From assembly GCF_000739435.1 (NCBI RefSeq), contig NZ_CP009159.1, positions 496,001 to 560,000 of the forward strand: a stretch of DNA of 64,000 nt, given 5' to 3'. The notes under the pieces were generated by a model. That model had not been told where the DNA came from. It saw nothing but the letters and a program-made list of their open reading frames with translations, and did no database searches. The position numbers and the translations under genes are program-made. The stretch is from Actinobacillus suis ATCC 33415. Its GTDB lineage: Bacteria > Pseudomonadota > Gammaproteobacteria > Enterobacterales > Pasteurellaceae. This document shows positions 49,550 to 59,101 of this stretch, in pieces (position 1 is the stretch's first letter; each line of letters opens with the position of its first letter).

Positions 49550-50467
49550 TTATTTTAAGAAGAGTGCCGCTGCACCACGAGTACCGCCTGAGTCACCGTG
49601 AATCGCTTTTTTGAAGACTGGTACTTTTGCACTACGCATTAAATGAGGCGGAAGCGCTTTTGGTAAAGAGTCATAAATATGATCAAAATTAGATAAACCG
49701 CCGCCGAATACGATCATATCCGGATCAAGAATCGTAATGAGATTACTGATACTGATTGCCATTAATTCGATGTATTTATCCACAAATTCGACAATTTTCG
49801 GCTCTTTTTTATAGAAGCGTTCGATAATTTCTTTTGCGGATACGCTTTCACCGACAAGATCTCTAAATAGCATCTCAAAGCCACGACCGGAAATATAAGT
49901 ATCTAAGCAAGCACGGTTACCACAACCACATTCATAAATCGGCGCATTATCCCAACCTAATAGTTTTAAAGCATGATAATTCAGTTGCATATGACCGACT
50001 TCACCCGCCATACCGATTCTGCCGGAATGAATTTTACCGTCAAACACAAAACCGCCGCCAAAACCGGTACCAATAATTAAACCGAGTACGGTTGAGAATT
50101 GTTGGTTATTCGGATCCCAAGCTTCCGAAAGGGCGAAGCAGTTAGCATCATTTTCTGCTCGTATTTCACGGCCTAAACGTTCGCTTAAATCTTTTAAAAT
50201 CGCTTTGCCGTCAGCCACTCGAATATTGGTAATTTCCGCAATACCGGTTTCACGATTTACAAAGCCGGGTAAACCTAAACCAACAGAACCTTTTTCGCCG
50301 AATTTGTGATCGGCGTTACGCACCAAGGTTTCAACCGTATTTAACCAATCTTCATAATTGGTTTGCGGTGTCGGCACTCGTTCGCTATACAACTTTTCAA
50401 GCTGTTCATTAAATGCCGCCAACTCAATTTTTGTCCCACCGATATCTAAACCGTAATAAATAGCCAT
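49550..50467 (-). CDS. nagK: N-acetyl-D-glucosamine kinase (ROK family)
   Basis: Phosphorylates GlcNAc for cell-wall recycling. The 305 residues start at ATG 50467 ([19 protein letters not shown]), the ROK ATP loop. A zinc site is formed by [19 protein letters not shown], and [13 protein letters not shown] and [12 protein letters not shown] complete the fold. Sequence most resembles E. coli NagK. An N-acetylmannosamine kinase role (NanK) is less likely, since no nan genes are nearby. Two bases separate it from the PAP2 gene upstream, so they form an operon. Confidence 0.9.
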   Translation of the reverse strand: MAIYYGLDIGGTKIELAAFNEQLEKLYSERVPTPQTNYEDWLNTVETLVRNADHKFGEKGSVGLGLPGFVNRETGIAEITNIRVADGKAILKDLSERLGREIRAENDANCFALSEAWDPNNQQFSTVLGLIIGTGFGGGFVFDGKIHSGRIGMAGEVGHMQLNYHALKLLGWDNAPIYECGCGNRACLDTYISGRGFEMLFRDLVGESVSAKEIIERFYKKEPKIVEFVDKYIELMAISISNLITILDPDMIVFGGGLSNFDHIYDSLPKALPPHLMRSAKVPVFKKAIHGDSGGTRGAAALFLK

Positions 50468-50469
50468 AA

Positions 50470-51207
50470 TTAGCCTCGCTTTTGAAAGATTTTGAAAGTT
50501 TCTAAGAAAGGAATCACCCAAACAAACACGATAATGTGGAATACCCAAGAAATTAACGTGCTAACAAATAAATCGATAGGGTAGTGCATACCTAAACGTA
50601 AGCGGCTGATGAGCATGAGGCCCGCCCATAAAATTGCAAAAATTTGGGCAAAAATGACCGCTTTTCCGCTTAAACCGAATAGCAACCCGCCGAATACTAA
50701 TAACCAAGAAACGGCAAAAATGGTATGACCTGAAGGGAATGAATAACCTAATTCACCCGCTTGATGTTCTGCAACGAAATCAGCATCAGCTGGATGCGTT
50801 TTTTCTGCAAGTGTTAACACTGCTTGAGCCTGTTCTTCTTCCGGTAGCGCATAAAATTGTTCTGTTTGTGCTTGGAACATTTCCGTAACAAATGGACGAG
50901 GCTCTTTAAATACCGCTTTCGCTCCTTCTTTGATGATTTGCGTACCGACGACGGAGCTTGCACAAATAAAGCCGACTAAAAACCACGCATGACGTTTACG
51001 AGTGAGCCACATTAGCCAAAGCATAAAGAGCACACAGGTAATTAAAGCGTAAGGAGCTGAACCCGTTTCGGTTAAGAAAAATAACCAGAAATCAAGATCG
51101 TAAAGACGGTAATCTATTCCTCCAAATGTCCATTTCCAACCTGTCGCCCAAGTGAATAATGGCACAAGTAACATCAAAAAAGTGAAAATCGAGAGTTTTT
51201 TAATCAC
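50470..51207 (-). CDS. pgpB: PAP2-family membrane phosphatase (PgpB type)
   Basis: A lipid phosphatase of the inner membrane, 245 residues, with about six helices. All three PAP2 motifs are visible: [14 protein letters not shown] (KX6RP), [14 protein letters not shown] (PSGH with catalytic His) and [13 protein letters not shown] (SRX5HX3D). PgpB enzymes dephosphorylate undecaprenyl diphosphate and phosphatidylglycerophosphate. Here that would complete the pathway begun by UppS and CdsA. The next gene, nagK, begins two bases after its stop. Confidence 0.9.
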   Translation of the reverse strand: MIKKLSIFTFLMLLVPLFTWATGWKWTFGGIDYRLYDLDFWLFFLTETGSAPYALITCVLFMLWLMWLTRKRHAWFLVGFICASSVVGTQIIKEGAKAVFKEPRPFVTEMFQAQTEQFYALPEEEQAQAVLTLAEKTHPADADFVAEHQAGELGYSFPSGHTIFAVSWLLVFGGLLFGLSGKAVIFAQIFAILWAGLMLISRLRLGMHYPIDLFVSTLISWVFHIIVFVWVIPFLETFKIFQKRG

Positions 51208-51221
51208 GGAAAGTTCCTTAT

Positions 51222-51245
51222 AAAAAAGACCGCTTGCAAGCGGTC
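51222..51245 (-). terminator. Terminator after yhbY made of back-to-back uptake signals
   Basis: GACCGCTTGCAAGCGGTC (51228-51245) is a perfect 18-base palindrome of two fused cores, each one base short of ACAAGCGGT. Read on the minus strand it is followed by TTTTTTAT, so it works as a terminator. Confidence 0.8.
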
Positions 51246-51261
51246 AGATTTGGCTAATAAA

Positions 51262-51579
51262 TTACGAAATTGCTTTCGTTGCTTTTGGTAAGCTGATTTT
51301 CTTCTCTTCGCTTTGGCGATAAAGAACAAGAACGTGGCCGATAGTTTGCACGTTAGTTGCTTTTGTTTCACGCACGATCGCATCGATAATTAATTGTTTG
51401 GTTTCACGTTCCGCACCTGAAATTTTTACTTTGATTAATTCGTGGTGATCTAATGCGTTTTCGATTTCAGCTAACACGCCTTCCGTTAAGCCGTTACCGC
51501 CAAGCATGACAACCGGACTTAAGTGGTGTGCTAAACCTTTTAAAAATTGTTTTTGTTTCGTTGTTAATGTAATAGACAT
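51262..51579 (-). CDS. yhbY: Ribosome-assembly RNA-binding protein YhbY
   Basis: A 105-residue CRM-domain protein that binds pre-50S particles. Start ATG 51579 gives MSITLTTKQKQFLKGLAHHL, the standard N-terminus; longer in-frame starts are not conserved. The GxxG loop is VMLGGNGLTEGVL, followed by HHELIKVKISGAERETK. It lies divergent to the glycosyltransferase gene. Confidence 0.93.
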   Translation of the reverse strand: MSITLTTKQKQFLKGLAHHLSPVVMLGGNGLTEGVLAEIENALDHHELIKVKISGAERETKQLIIDAIVRETKATNVQTIGHVLVLYRQSEEKKISLPKATKAIS

Positions 51580-51701
51580 TGTTTTTTTAAACCTGTGGTT
51601 TGTTGAGAATAAAATTTGGCGTAGAAAATAGCACAAAAGGGGCGAATTTTAAAGTAAAATGCAGAGAACAACAAACAAAATAAACTAGAAAAGGACTGAT
51701 T

Positions 51702-52460
51702 ATGTCAACGTTAAGTGTTGCGATGATTGTAAAAAACGAGGCTCAGGATTTAGCGAAATGCCTTGAAACCGTACAAGGTTGGGTGAATGAAATTATTGTG
51801 CTGGATAGCGGTAGTAGCGATGAAACGGTACAAATCGCCGAAAGTTTCGGTGCAAAAGTGTATGTGAATACCGACTGGCAAGGCTTTGGTAAGCAGCGTC
51901 AGTTAGCCCAGCAATATATCACAAGCGATTATGTTTTATGGCTGGATGCGGATGAGCGTGTAACGCCTGAATTAAAACAGAGCATTTTACAAGCGGTCGA
52001 AAAAGATGAAAAAAATACTGTCTATCAAGTAAGTCGTTTAAGCGAAGTATTCGGCAAGCAAATTCGTCATTCGGGGTGGTATCCTGATTATGTGGTGCGT
52101 TTGTATCGTACCGATTTTGCGAAATACGGTGAAGAATTGGTACATGAAAAAGTCCATTATCCGAAAAATGCCACGGTGAAAAAATTAACCGGTGATTTAC
52201 TGCATTTTACTTATAAAGATATTCATCACTATTTAGTGAAATCGGCAAGTTATGCCAAAGCATGGGCAATTCAACGTGCGAATGCGGGGAAAAAGGCGAG
52301 TTTATTAGACGGTGTAACACACGCTTTAGGTTGCTTTGTGAAAATGTATTTGTTAAAAGCGGGCTTTTTAGACGGCAAACAAGGTTTTCTGTTAGCGGTG
52401 CTTTCAGCGCATTCAACCTTTGTGAAATATGCGGATCTTTGGAACAGAACACGTAACTAA
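51702..52460 (+). CDS. Family 2 LOS-type glycosyltransferase (LgtF/WaaE-like)
   Basis: A cytoplasmic transferase adding a sugar, probably glucose, to the lipooligosaccharide core. The 252 residues have the GT-A opening [19 protein letters not shown], the acidic LDSGSSDET, and the [13 protein letters not shown] metal motif, with [14 protein letters not shown] and [19 protein letters not shown] later. The pattern is that of LgtF/WaaE, which glucosylates heptose I. Together with the heptosyltransferase gene at 53.4 kb it forms a small LOS-core neighbourhood. An uptake core (51989-51997) lies inside. Confidence 0.85.
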   Translation: MSTLSVAMIVKNEAQDLAKCLETVQGWVNEIIVLDSGSSDETVQIAESFGAKVYVNTDWQGFGKQRQLAQQYITSDYVLWLDADERVTPELKQSILQAVEKDEKNTVYQVSRLSEVFGKQIRHSGWYPDYVVRLYRTDFAKYGEELVHEKVHYPKNATVKKLTGDLLHFTYKDIHHYLVKSASYAKAWAIQRANAGKKASLLDGVTHALGCFVKMYLLKAGFLDGKQGFLLAVLSAHSTFVKYADLWNRTRN

Positions 52461-52480
52461 TTGCAAAAAATCGTGAAAAA

Positions 52481-52515
52481 AAGACCGCTTGTTGTGTGTA
52501 GCAACAAGCGGTCTT
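52481..52515. terminator. Hairpin of inverted uptake signals
   Basis: AAGACCGCTTGTTG (52481-52494) pairs perfectly with CAACAAGCGGTCTT (52502-52515) across a 7-base loop. The stem embeds two perfect uptake cores (52484-52492 minus and 52504-52512 plus). It lies between convergent genes and has A- and T-rich flanks. Confidence 0.82.
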
Positions 52516-52520
52516 GTTAA

Positions 52521-53363
52521 TTAAATATCCTCTTCCTGATCATAGCCGTCATATTCAAAGTCATCCTTGGCTAATGATGCACAGCCATATTGCTCTAATT
52601 TATTTTTAGTAAAGTTAGAACGGAATGCCGAGCTATTGTTATTCAAGCTAATTACACCAATAGTCGCATTATTACATTGATGTTTATTGATAAAAACGAG
52701 GTTGTAGCCGGATTCACGGATATAACCGGTTTTATTAATTGCCGCGTCGAAAATTTCTTCACGTACTAATGCACTGGTATTTTGCATAAATACGTTACGT
52801 TTGCCGGCACGAATATATGCTGCCTTCGTATTAGAGAGCTCTTGGATTTTGGCATTGTTCAGCGAATATTTTGCCAGTTTAACTAAGTCCATCGCACTCG
52901 AAATATTGGCGCTAGATAAACCGGAACTATCGCTAAAACGAGTAGAACGCATACCTAATTGCTGTGCTTTTTGGTTCATCTTTTGGATGAACTGCGAACG
53001 GCTCATCCCGGCAGAACGAGAAAGCGCATGAGCGGCATAATTATCTGAATGGACTAACATTGCTTTTAATAATTCGCTGCACGCAATCGGCGTATATTTT
53101 GGTAGTTTAGTACCGGTGCCTTTGATGTAATCGAAATCTTCGTCCGAAATTGAAGCGCTACAGTTTTTATTTTTGTTATTTTCTAAAAAAACATTCGCCG
53201 TCATGAGCTTAGTAACAGAAGCAATCGGCTGAACATTATTCGCTGAGCGGCTTTCTAAAATTTTATCGTGAGTAAAATCATACACCACATAAGATTGGGC
53301 AATACTAAGGGTTGGAAAAAGGAAAAAAACAGAGAGAAATTTTTTAAACATATTATGATTCAT
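52521..53363 (-). CDS. pbpG: D-Ala-D-Ala endopeptidase (PBP7 type)
   Basis: A low-molecular-weight penicillin-binding protein that cuts peptidoglycan cross-links in the periplasm. The 280 residues have a signal peptide (cut after SIA, near residue 22). The three active-site motifs are SVTK (PIASVTKLMTANVF), SDN (VHSDNYAAHAL) and KTG (INKTGYIRES). The start may be ATG 53363 or 53351, and neither has a clear ribosome site. The C-terminal tail is acidic (KDDFEYDGYDQEEDI). Confidence 0.92.
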   Translation of the reverse strand: MNHNMFKKFLSVFFLFPTLSIAQSYVVYDFTHDKILESRSANNVQPIASVTKLMTANVFLENNKNKNCSASISDEDFDYIKGTGTKLPKYTPIACSELLKAMLVHSDNYAAHALSRSAGMSRSQFIQKMNQKAQQLGMRSTRFSDSSGLSSANISSAMDLVKLAKYSLNNAKIQELSNTKAAYIRAGKRNVFMQNTSALVREEIFDAAINKTGYIRESGYNLVFINKHQCNNATIGVISLNNNSSAFRSNFTKNKLEQYGCASLAKDDFEYDGYDQEEDI

Positions 53364-53428
53364 CGAGTTAAAAATTAGCCTGTCATTCTAACAGGCTTTT
53401 GTTATGCTCGCTATGGATTAAACAATTC

Positions 53429-54466
53429 TTAGGAATGCCAAAGGTTCTTTACAAAAGGCACAATTGTTTTTAGCGCTTCCGAGATCGAAATTAAGCCTAA
53501 ATTCATTTGTTGCGCTTTTTCTTTTGCTTCGGGCGGCATAAAGGCTAAGTGTTTACCTTCTTCATTGATCGGACGCCAACGGCGAGGTAACGCAGATAAA
53601 CGGCTTGGATAAAAGCCGATAGTTGCGACATTCAGTGTGCCAGCGATATGCAGAGGTCCGGTTGAACCGGCAATAAACAGATCGGCACAAGCAATCGAAC
53701 AGGCAAAATCTTGTAACCCGTCATTCTTATCATATACAACTGCTTTGGTTGCAGTAATTTGTGCTGCTAATTGGTGAGCTTTTTCGCTTTCGCCTTTACC
53801 GGCAGTCAGCACGATTTCACAATTAGTTTCACTGGCAATGCTATTAAGCATTTGCGCATATTGTTCAATAGATAAGCTGGTTGCAGATCCGCCGGTGGAT
53901 GCATGCACAAACAGCCATTTACAAGCGGTCGAAATTTGCAGATTTTTTGCTAATTTGGCTTTTTGTTGTGCAATCTGTTCTTCGCTGAATTGCAAGTAGG
54001 GCGCTTTAGGTTCAACTACTGCAATATGGTGCTTTTGCAGAAAGGCACGAGCTAAATCTAGATTATATTCGCTTTCCGCTTTTGCCGATTGCGAACGGCG
54101 TTGCGTTAAACGTTGGTTATATAGAAATTGAAAGACTTTGGTTGCCGGCGCAAGGCGGTGTTTAATGCCACTTTTCCAAGTTAGTTTGGCATTGTACCAG
54201 TCGGAAACAAAGCAGATTACCGCATCAAATTGGGCATTTTTGATCGCTTGTAAAACACGGTTGAACTCGGTTTTGTCTTTTTTATTCGGTGTATCAATAA
54301 TCACGTTATCAATCGAAGGGCATAGTTCGGCAAGCGGGGCAGTATAACTTGGTACTAAAGCTGTAATTTCTACATTCGGCATAGATTGTTTCAGCATTGC
54401 AAATGCTGGAAAACACACCATAAAATCACCGATTTTGTCATTACGAATGACGAGAATTTTTTTCAT
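53429..54466 (-). CDS. opsX: Family 9 heptosyltransferase (OpsX type)
   Basis: Transfers heptose to the inner core of lipooligosaccharide. The 345-residue GT-B enzyme starts MKKILVIRNDKIGDFMVCFPAF, the usual GT9 N-terminus. It holds the donor-binding HASTGGSATSLSIEQYAQML and the AGSTGPLHIAGTLNVATIGFYP motif with conserved Gly, Pro and His. Overall it is closest in pattern to the H. influenzae OpsX heptosyltransferase I group. It is convergent with no gene and divergent from argG. An uptake core lies at 53921-53929. Confidence 0.85.
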   Translation of the reverse strand: MKKILVIRNDKIGDFMVCFPAFAMLKQSMPNVEITALVPSYTAPLAELCPSIDNVIIDTPNKKDKTEFNRVLQAIKNAQFDAVICFVSDWYNAKLTWKSGIKHRLAPATKVFQFLYNQRLTQRRSQSAKAESEYNLDLARAFLQKHHIAVVEPKAPYLQFSEEQIAQQKAKLAKNLQISTACKWLFVHASTGGSATSLSIEQYAQMLNSIASETNCEIVLTAGKGESEKAHQLAAQITATKAVVYDKNDGLQDFACSIACADLFIAGSTGPLHIAGTLNVATIGFYPSRLSALPRRWRPINEEGKHLAFMPPEAKEKAQQMNLGLISISEALKTIVPFVKNLWHS

Positions 54467-54550
54467 TTATATTTTAACCTTTTAAAACGAATTACGTATT
54501 ATTTTAGCATTTTTTTATGTGAGTTTTTGGTAAAAAATCATGAAAATTTG

Positions 54551-54559
54551 ACCGCTTGT
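54551..54559 (-). repeat. Uptake signal core upstream of argG
   Basis: ACCGCTTGT preceded by GAAAATTTG, the mirror form of the Actinobacillus uptake signal, in the opsX-argG gap. Confidence 0.65.
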
Positions 54560-54658
54560 TTAGTATTAAACGTTAGATTAAAAATCATTACGAGATTTCT
54601 CTCTAAATTTTAGATGTAATTTTTACAAAATTAAACTAGAATAGACGGAATGACACAA

Positions 54659-54674
54659 ATGCAACCGTTTGCGT
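54659..54674 (+). promoter_or_regulatory. PurR-type operator upstream of argG
   Basis: ATGCAACCGTTTGCGT matches ANGCAANCGNTTNCNT at all fixed positions, 38-53 bases upstream of the argG ATG and a little after a TAGAAT-like -10 box. I saw no ArgR box in the same gap. Confidence 0.55.
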
Positions 54675-54693
54675 CAGTTGTCTTTTATTGTGA

Positions 54694-56043
<1,350 letters not shown>

Positions 56044-56080
56044 TCTTGATCTAATGCTTCAGAAAATTTAGAATCAATCA

Positions 56081-56119
56081 AAAGCCCCAATAGTTTACGC
56101 TTTGGGGCTTTAATTTTTT
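56081..56119 (+). terminator. Terminator after argG
   Basis: AAAGCCCCAA (56081-56090) and TTGGGGCTTT (56102-56111), followed by AATTTTTT. Confidence 0.87.
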
Positions 56120-56165
56120 CATCAGTTTTTAAATTAAGCGGTCAAAAATTAAGAATTTTTTGCAA

Positions 56166-56627
56166 ATGAAATTAGTTGAAATATTTACAGACGGCTCGTG
56201 CTTGGGCAATCCCGGCAAAGGCGGTATTGGCATTGTGTTGCGTTATAACGGGCACGAGAAGCAAGTTAGCAAAGGCTACTTTCAGACTACCAATAACCGG
56301 ATGGAATTGCGTGCGGTGATTGAAGCGTTGGCAATGTTAAAAGAGCCTTGCCAAGTGCAGTTGAATTCAGATAGCCAATATATGAAAGACGGCATCACTA
56401 AATGGATTTTCAACTGGAAGAAAAATAACTGGAAAACCGCCAACGGTAAGCCGGTTAAAAATAAAGATTTGTGGATAGCGCTAGATCAAGAGATTCAGCG
56501 TCACAAAATTGAGTGGGCTTGGGTAAAAGGACACTCAGGTCATCGTGAAAATGAAATTTGCGATGAGTTGGCTAAAGCAGGTGCAAATAATCCTACATTG
56601 GAAGATGTAGGGTACAATGCGGATTAG
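56166..56627 (+). CDS. rnhA: Ribonuclease HI
   Basis: Degrades RNA in RNA-DNA hybrids. The 153-residue protein has the catalytic acids in [44 protein letters not shown] and [22 protein letters not shown] 56166 is the homologous start ([12 protein letters not shown]). TTG 56160 lies two codons earlier. No Shine-Dalgarno sequence is visible, as the preceding bases are part of an uptake-signal-like element (AAGCGGTCAAAAATT). Confidence 0.96.
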   Translation: MKLVEIFTDGSCLGNPGKGGIGIVLRYNGHEKQVSKGYFQTTNNRMELRAVIEALAMLKEPCQVQLNSDSQYMKDGITKWIFNWKKNNWKTANGKPVKNKDLWIALDQEIQRHKIEWAWVKGHSGHRENEICDELAKAGANNPTLEDVGYNAD

Positions 56628-56638
56628 CCAAAAGAGGC

Positions 56639-56683
56639 AAGCGGTCAAATTTTGCAAAATTTTTGCAAATTTGAACCGCTTGT
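56639..56683. repeat. Inverted uptake signal pair after rnhA
   Basis: GCAAGCGGTCAAATTTTGC faces GCAAATTTGAACCGCTTG across a short AT spacer. The right-hand core (56675-56683) is a perfect ACCGCTTGT. The full pair can fold into a long stem and probably ends rnhA transcription. Confidence 0.72.
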
Positions 56684-56728
56684 AAAATTTTTCGGCATAT
56701 ATTATGCGTTTTTTACGAAGTTTGCTCT

Positions 56729-56744
56729 ACGCAAACGTTTTCTT
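56729..56744 (+). promoter_or_regulatory. PurR operator of cvpA-purF
   Basis: ACGCAAACGTTTTCTT fits the PurR consensus exactly and lies 40-55 bases before cvpA, as in E. coli cvpA-purF, where PurR with hypoxanthine or guanine represses the operon. Confidence 0.85.
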
Positions 56745-56783
56745 TTTTTGTAGAATATAGGTTCTTAACCTTTAGAGGTTTTT

Positions 56784-57287
56784 ATGGTTGACATTATTAT
56801 TATCGGATTAATTGCATTTTCTATCTTAGTAAGCCTTTGGCGAGGTTTTGTAAGTGAAGTGCTTTCACTTGCCGGTTGGGTCGTAGCGTTTTTTGTGGCA
56901 AGCAATTTTTATCCTTACCTTAGCGGCTACCTCACGCAAGTAAATTCGGTATATCTTCAAAACTCAGAATACTTACGTAATGGCATCGCAGCTGCTGTTC
57001 TTTTTATTATCACACTGATTGTATGTGGCATTATTAGCGCTCTGCTAAGCAAATTAGTGGATACAACAGGTCTATCAGCGACAGATCGTGTGTTAGGCGG
57101 TGCGTTTGGCGCATTACGCGGTATTTTGATTGTTGCGGCAATCTTATTCTTCTTAGATACCTTCTCATCAGCAAGCCAAACGGAATTATGGAAAGAGTCT
57201 CAACTCATTCCGCACTTTGACTTTATTGTGAAATGGTTCTTTGAACAACTACAAGCTAATTCCAGCTTTTTAAATTCGACTAAATAG
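56784..57287 (+). CDS. cvpA: CvpA-family inner-membrane protein
   Basis: A 167-residue membrane protein with four helices, starting [22 protein letters not shown], with [13 protein letters not shown] and the family motif [18 protein letters not shown]. In E. coli it is needed for colicin V production and envelope integrity, and its biochemical role is not settled. It is the first gene of cvpA-purF, 13 bases before purF, with a PurR operator upstream. Confidence 0.95.
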   Translation: MVDIIIIGLIAFSILVSLWRGFVSEVLSLAGWVVAFFVASNFYPYLSGYLTQVNSVYLQNSEYLRNGIAAAVLFIITLIVCGIISALLSKLVDTTGLSATDRVLGGAFGALRGILIVAAILFFLDTFSSASQTELWKESQLIPHFDFIVKWFFEQLQANSSFLNSTK

Positions 57288-57300
57288 AGAGGTTTTTTAT

Positions 57301-58818
57301 ATGTGCGGCATTGTCGGCATTATTGGGGGATCGCCGGTTAATCAGGCGATTTATGATGGTTTAACATTACTTCAACATCGCGGGCAAGATGCCGCAGGTA
57401 TCGTCACAATTGATGATGAAAACCGCTTCCGCTTACGTAAAGCTAACGGCTTAGTAAGTGACGTATTTCGTCAAGAGCATATGCTCAGATTACAAGGTAA
57501 TGCGGGTATCGGCCATGTTCGTTACCCGACTGCCGGTTCATCAAGTGTTTCAGAAGCACAACCTTTCTATGTAAACTCACCTTTCGGTTTAACTTTAGTT
57601 CACAATGGTAACCTAACCAATAATGCTGAATTAAAAGAACGCTTATTCAAAGAAGCTCGCCGTCACGTTAATACCAATTCGGATTCAGAATCATTATTGA
57701 ATATTTTTGCGCACTATTTAGATCAATACCCGACAGCGCATTTAACTCCTGAAAATATCTTTGAAACGGTACGTAAAACCAACGAAGTGATTCGTGGTGC
57801 TTATGCGTGTATCGCTATGATTATCGGCCATGGTATGGTGGCATTCCGTGATCCGTTCGGTATTCGTCCGTTAGTATTAGGTAAGCGTGTTGTAGAAGGC
57901 AAAACAGAGTATATGTTTGCTTCCGAAAGCGTTGCTTTAGATATTGTCGGTTTTGAATTCGTACGTGATGTAAATCCGGGTGAAGCGGTTTATATTACCT
58001 TTGACGGTGAATTACATTCGGCAATTTGTGCGGATAATCCGAAATTAAACCCATGTATTTTTGAATACGTTTATTTTGCTCGCCCGGATTCAGTGATTGA
58101 CGGCGTATCTGTGTATAGCGCACGTGTGCATATGGGTGAATTATTAGGTGAGAAAATTAAACGTGAATGGGGACGCATGATCGATGAGATTGATGTGGTT
58201 ATCCCAATCCCTGAAACCTCAAATGACATTGCAGTACGTATCGCAAACGTCTTATATAAACCTTATCGCCAAGGCTTTGTAAAAAACCGTTATGTTGCGC
58301 GTACCTTCATTATGCCAGGGCAAGCGCAACGTAAAAGTTCGGTACGCCGTAAATTAAATGCGATTTCAAGCGAGTTTAAAGGCAAAAATGTGTTATTAGT
58401 TGATGACTCTATTGTACGCGGTACAACATCGGAACAGATCGTTGAAATGGCTCGTGCTGCCGGTGCGAAGAAAGTTTACTTCGCATCAGCTGCGCCGGAA
58501 ATTCGTTACCCGAACGTATATGGTATTGATATGCCGACTTGTGAAGAATTAGTGGCTTATGATCGCTCAGTAGAAGAAGTGGCGGAAATGATTGGTGTAG
58601 ATAAACTGATTTTCCAAGATCTCGAAGCATTATACAAAGCGGTTCAGGCAGAAAACCCAACAATTCAACATTTTGACGCATCAGTATTTACCGGCGAATA
58701 CATTACCGGCGATGTAGATAAAGCTTACCTTGACGCAATTGCACACGCTCGTAATGACAAAGCAAAAGCCAAAGCTGCAAAACAAGCAACCAATTTAGAA
58801 ATTCATAACGAAAACTAA
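57301..58818 (+). CDS. purF: Amidophosphoribosyltransferase
   Basis: The first committed enzyme of purine synthesis, converting PRPP and glutamine to phosphoribosylamine. The 505 residues begin [20 protein letters not shown], where Cys2 is the glutaminase nucleophile after Met removal. The N-terminal amidotransferase domain ends near residue 230. The phosphoribosyltransferase domain carries the PRPP loop [21 protein letters not shown]. It is co-transcribed with cvpA and ends in a strong terminator that separates it from the CRISPR locus. Confidence 0.98.
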   Translation: MCGIVGIIGGSPVNQAIYDGLTLLQHRGQDAAGIVTIDDENRFRLRKANGLVSDVFRQEHMLRLQGNAGIGHVRYPTAGSSSVSEAQPFYVNSPFGLTLVHNGNLTNNAELKERLFKEARRHVNTNSDSESLLNIFAHYLDQYPTAHLTPENIFETVRKTNEVIRGAYACIAMIIGHGMVAFRDPFGIRPLVLGKRVVEGKTEYMFASESVALDIVGFEFVRDVNPGEAVYITFDGELHSAICADNPKLNPCIFEYVYFARPDSVIDGVSVYSARVHMGELLGEKIKREWGRMIDEIDVVIPIPETSNDIAVRIANVLYKPYRQGFVKNRYVARTFIMPGQAQRKSSVRRKLNAISSEFKGKNVLLVDDSIVRGTTSEQIVEMARAAGAKKVYFASAAPEIRYPNVYGIDMPTCEELVAYDRSVEEVAEMIGVDKLIFQDLEALYKAVQAENPTIQHFDASVFTGEYITGDVDKAYLDAIAHARNDKAKAKAAKQATNLEIHNEN

Positions 58819-58834
58819 ATTAAAGCATAAAAAC

Positions 58835-58869
58835 AAGCCCTTGAGTCTGAGATGATTCAAGGGCTTTTT
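58835..58869 (+). terminator. Terminator after purF
   Basis: AAGCCCTTGA (58835-58844) and TCAAGGGCTT (58857-58866), followed by T residues. Confidence 0.87.
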
Positions 58870-58882
58870 GTATTAATGGCTA

Positions 58883-58987
58883 TATAAAACGATGCCCCTT
58901 GAAACCGAAATTTCAAGGGGCAGAGCGTTGCGAGAAATTCATCTCTTATTGTAACAACGTTTTTCATTTCGCAGTGCCATTACAATG
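58883..58987 (-). ncRNA. tracrRNA: tracrRNA of the type II-C system
   Basis: On the minus strand the RNA starts near 58987 with the anti-repeat (58951-58986), whose GCACTGCGAAATGAAAAA pairs over 18 bases with the CRISPR repeat. It then bulges and pairs again at the GTTACAAT end. A middle stem follows, then the terminator hairpin GCCCCTTGAAA (58894-58904) with TTTCAAGGGGC (58911-58921) and the tail ATCGTTTTATA. The order and the CGCAACGCTCTGCCCC text closely mirror the Neisseria meningitidis Cas9 tracrRNA. It guides processing of crRNA and scaffolds Cas9. Confidence 0.9.
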
Positions 58988-58992
58988 ATTAA

Positions 58993-59021
58993 ATAGTATC
59001 GTTGACATTGATTGTTGTCAA
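58993..59021 (-). promoter_or_regulatory. tracrRNA promoter
   Basis: On the minus strand TTGACA (59016-59021), 17 bases and TACTAT (58993-58998) form a near-consensus sigma-70 promoter. Its expected start lies at 58986-58988, just before the anti-repeat. Confidence 0.8.
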
Positions 59022-59029
59022 TATACATT
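59002..59029 (+). promoter_or_regulatory. cas9 promoter candidate, overlapping the tracrRNA promoter
   Basis: TTGACA (59002-59007), 16 bases and TACATT (59024-59029) form a plausible promoter toward cas9. Its -35 box and the tracrRNA -35 box are the two halves of the inverted repeat TTGACA-N8-TGTCAA. Confidence 0.55.
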
Positions 59030-59101
59030 TATTACAATTTATGATAAAAATTAAACGCCTTGTAAAAAAGGATTATTACAAATTATAAGAGGTGAAATTG
59101 T

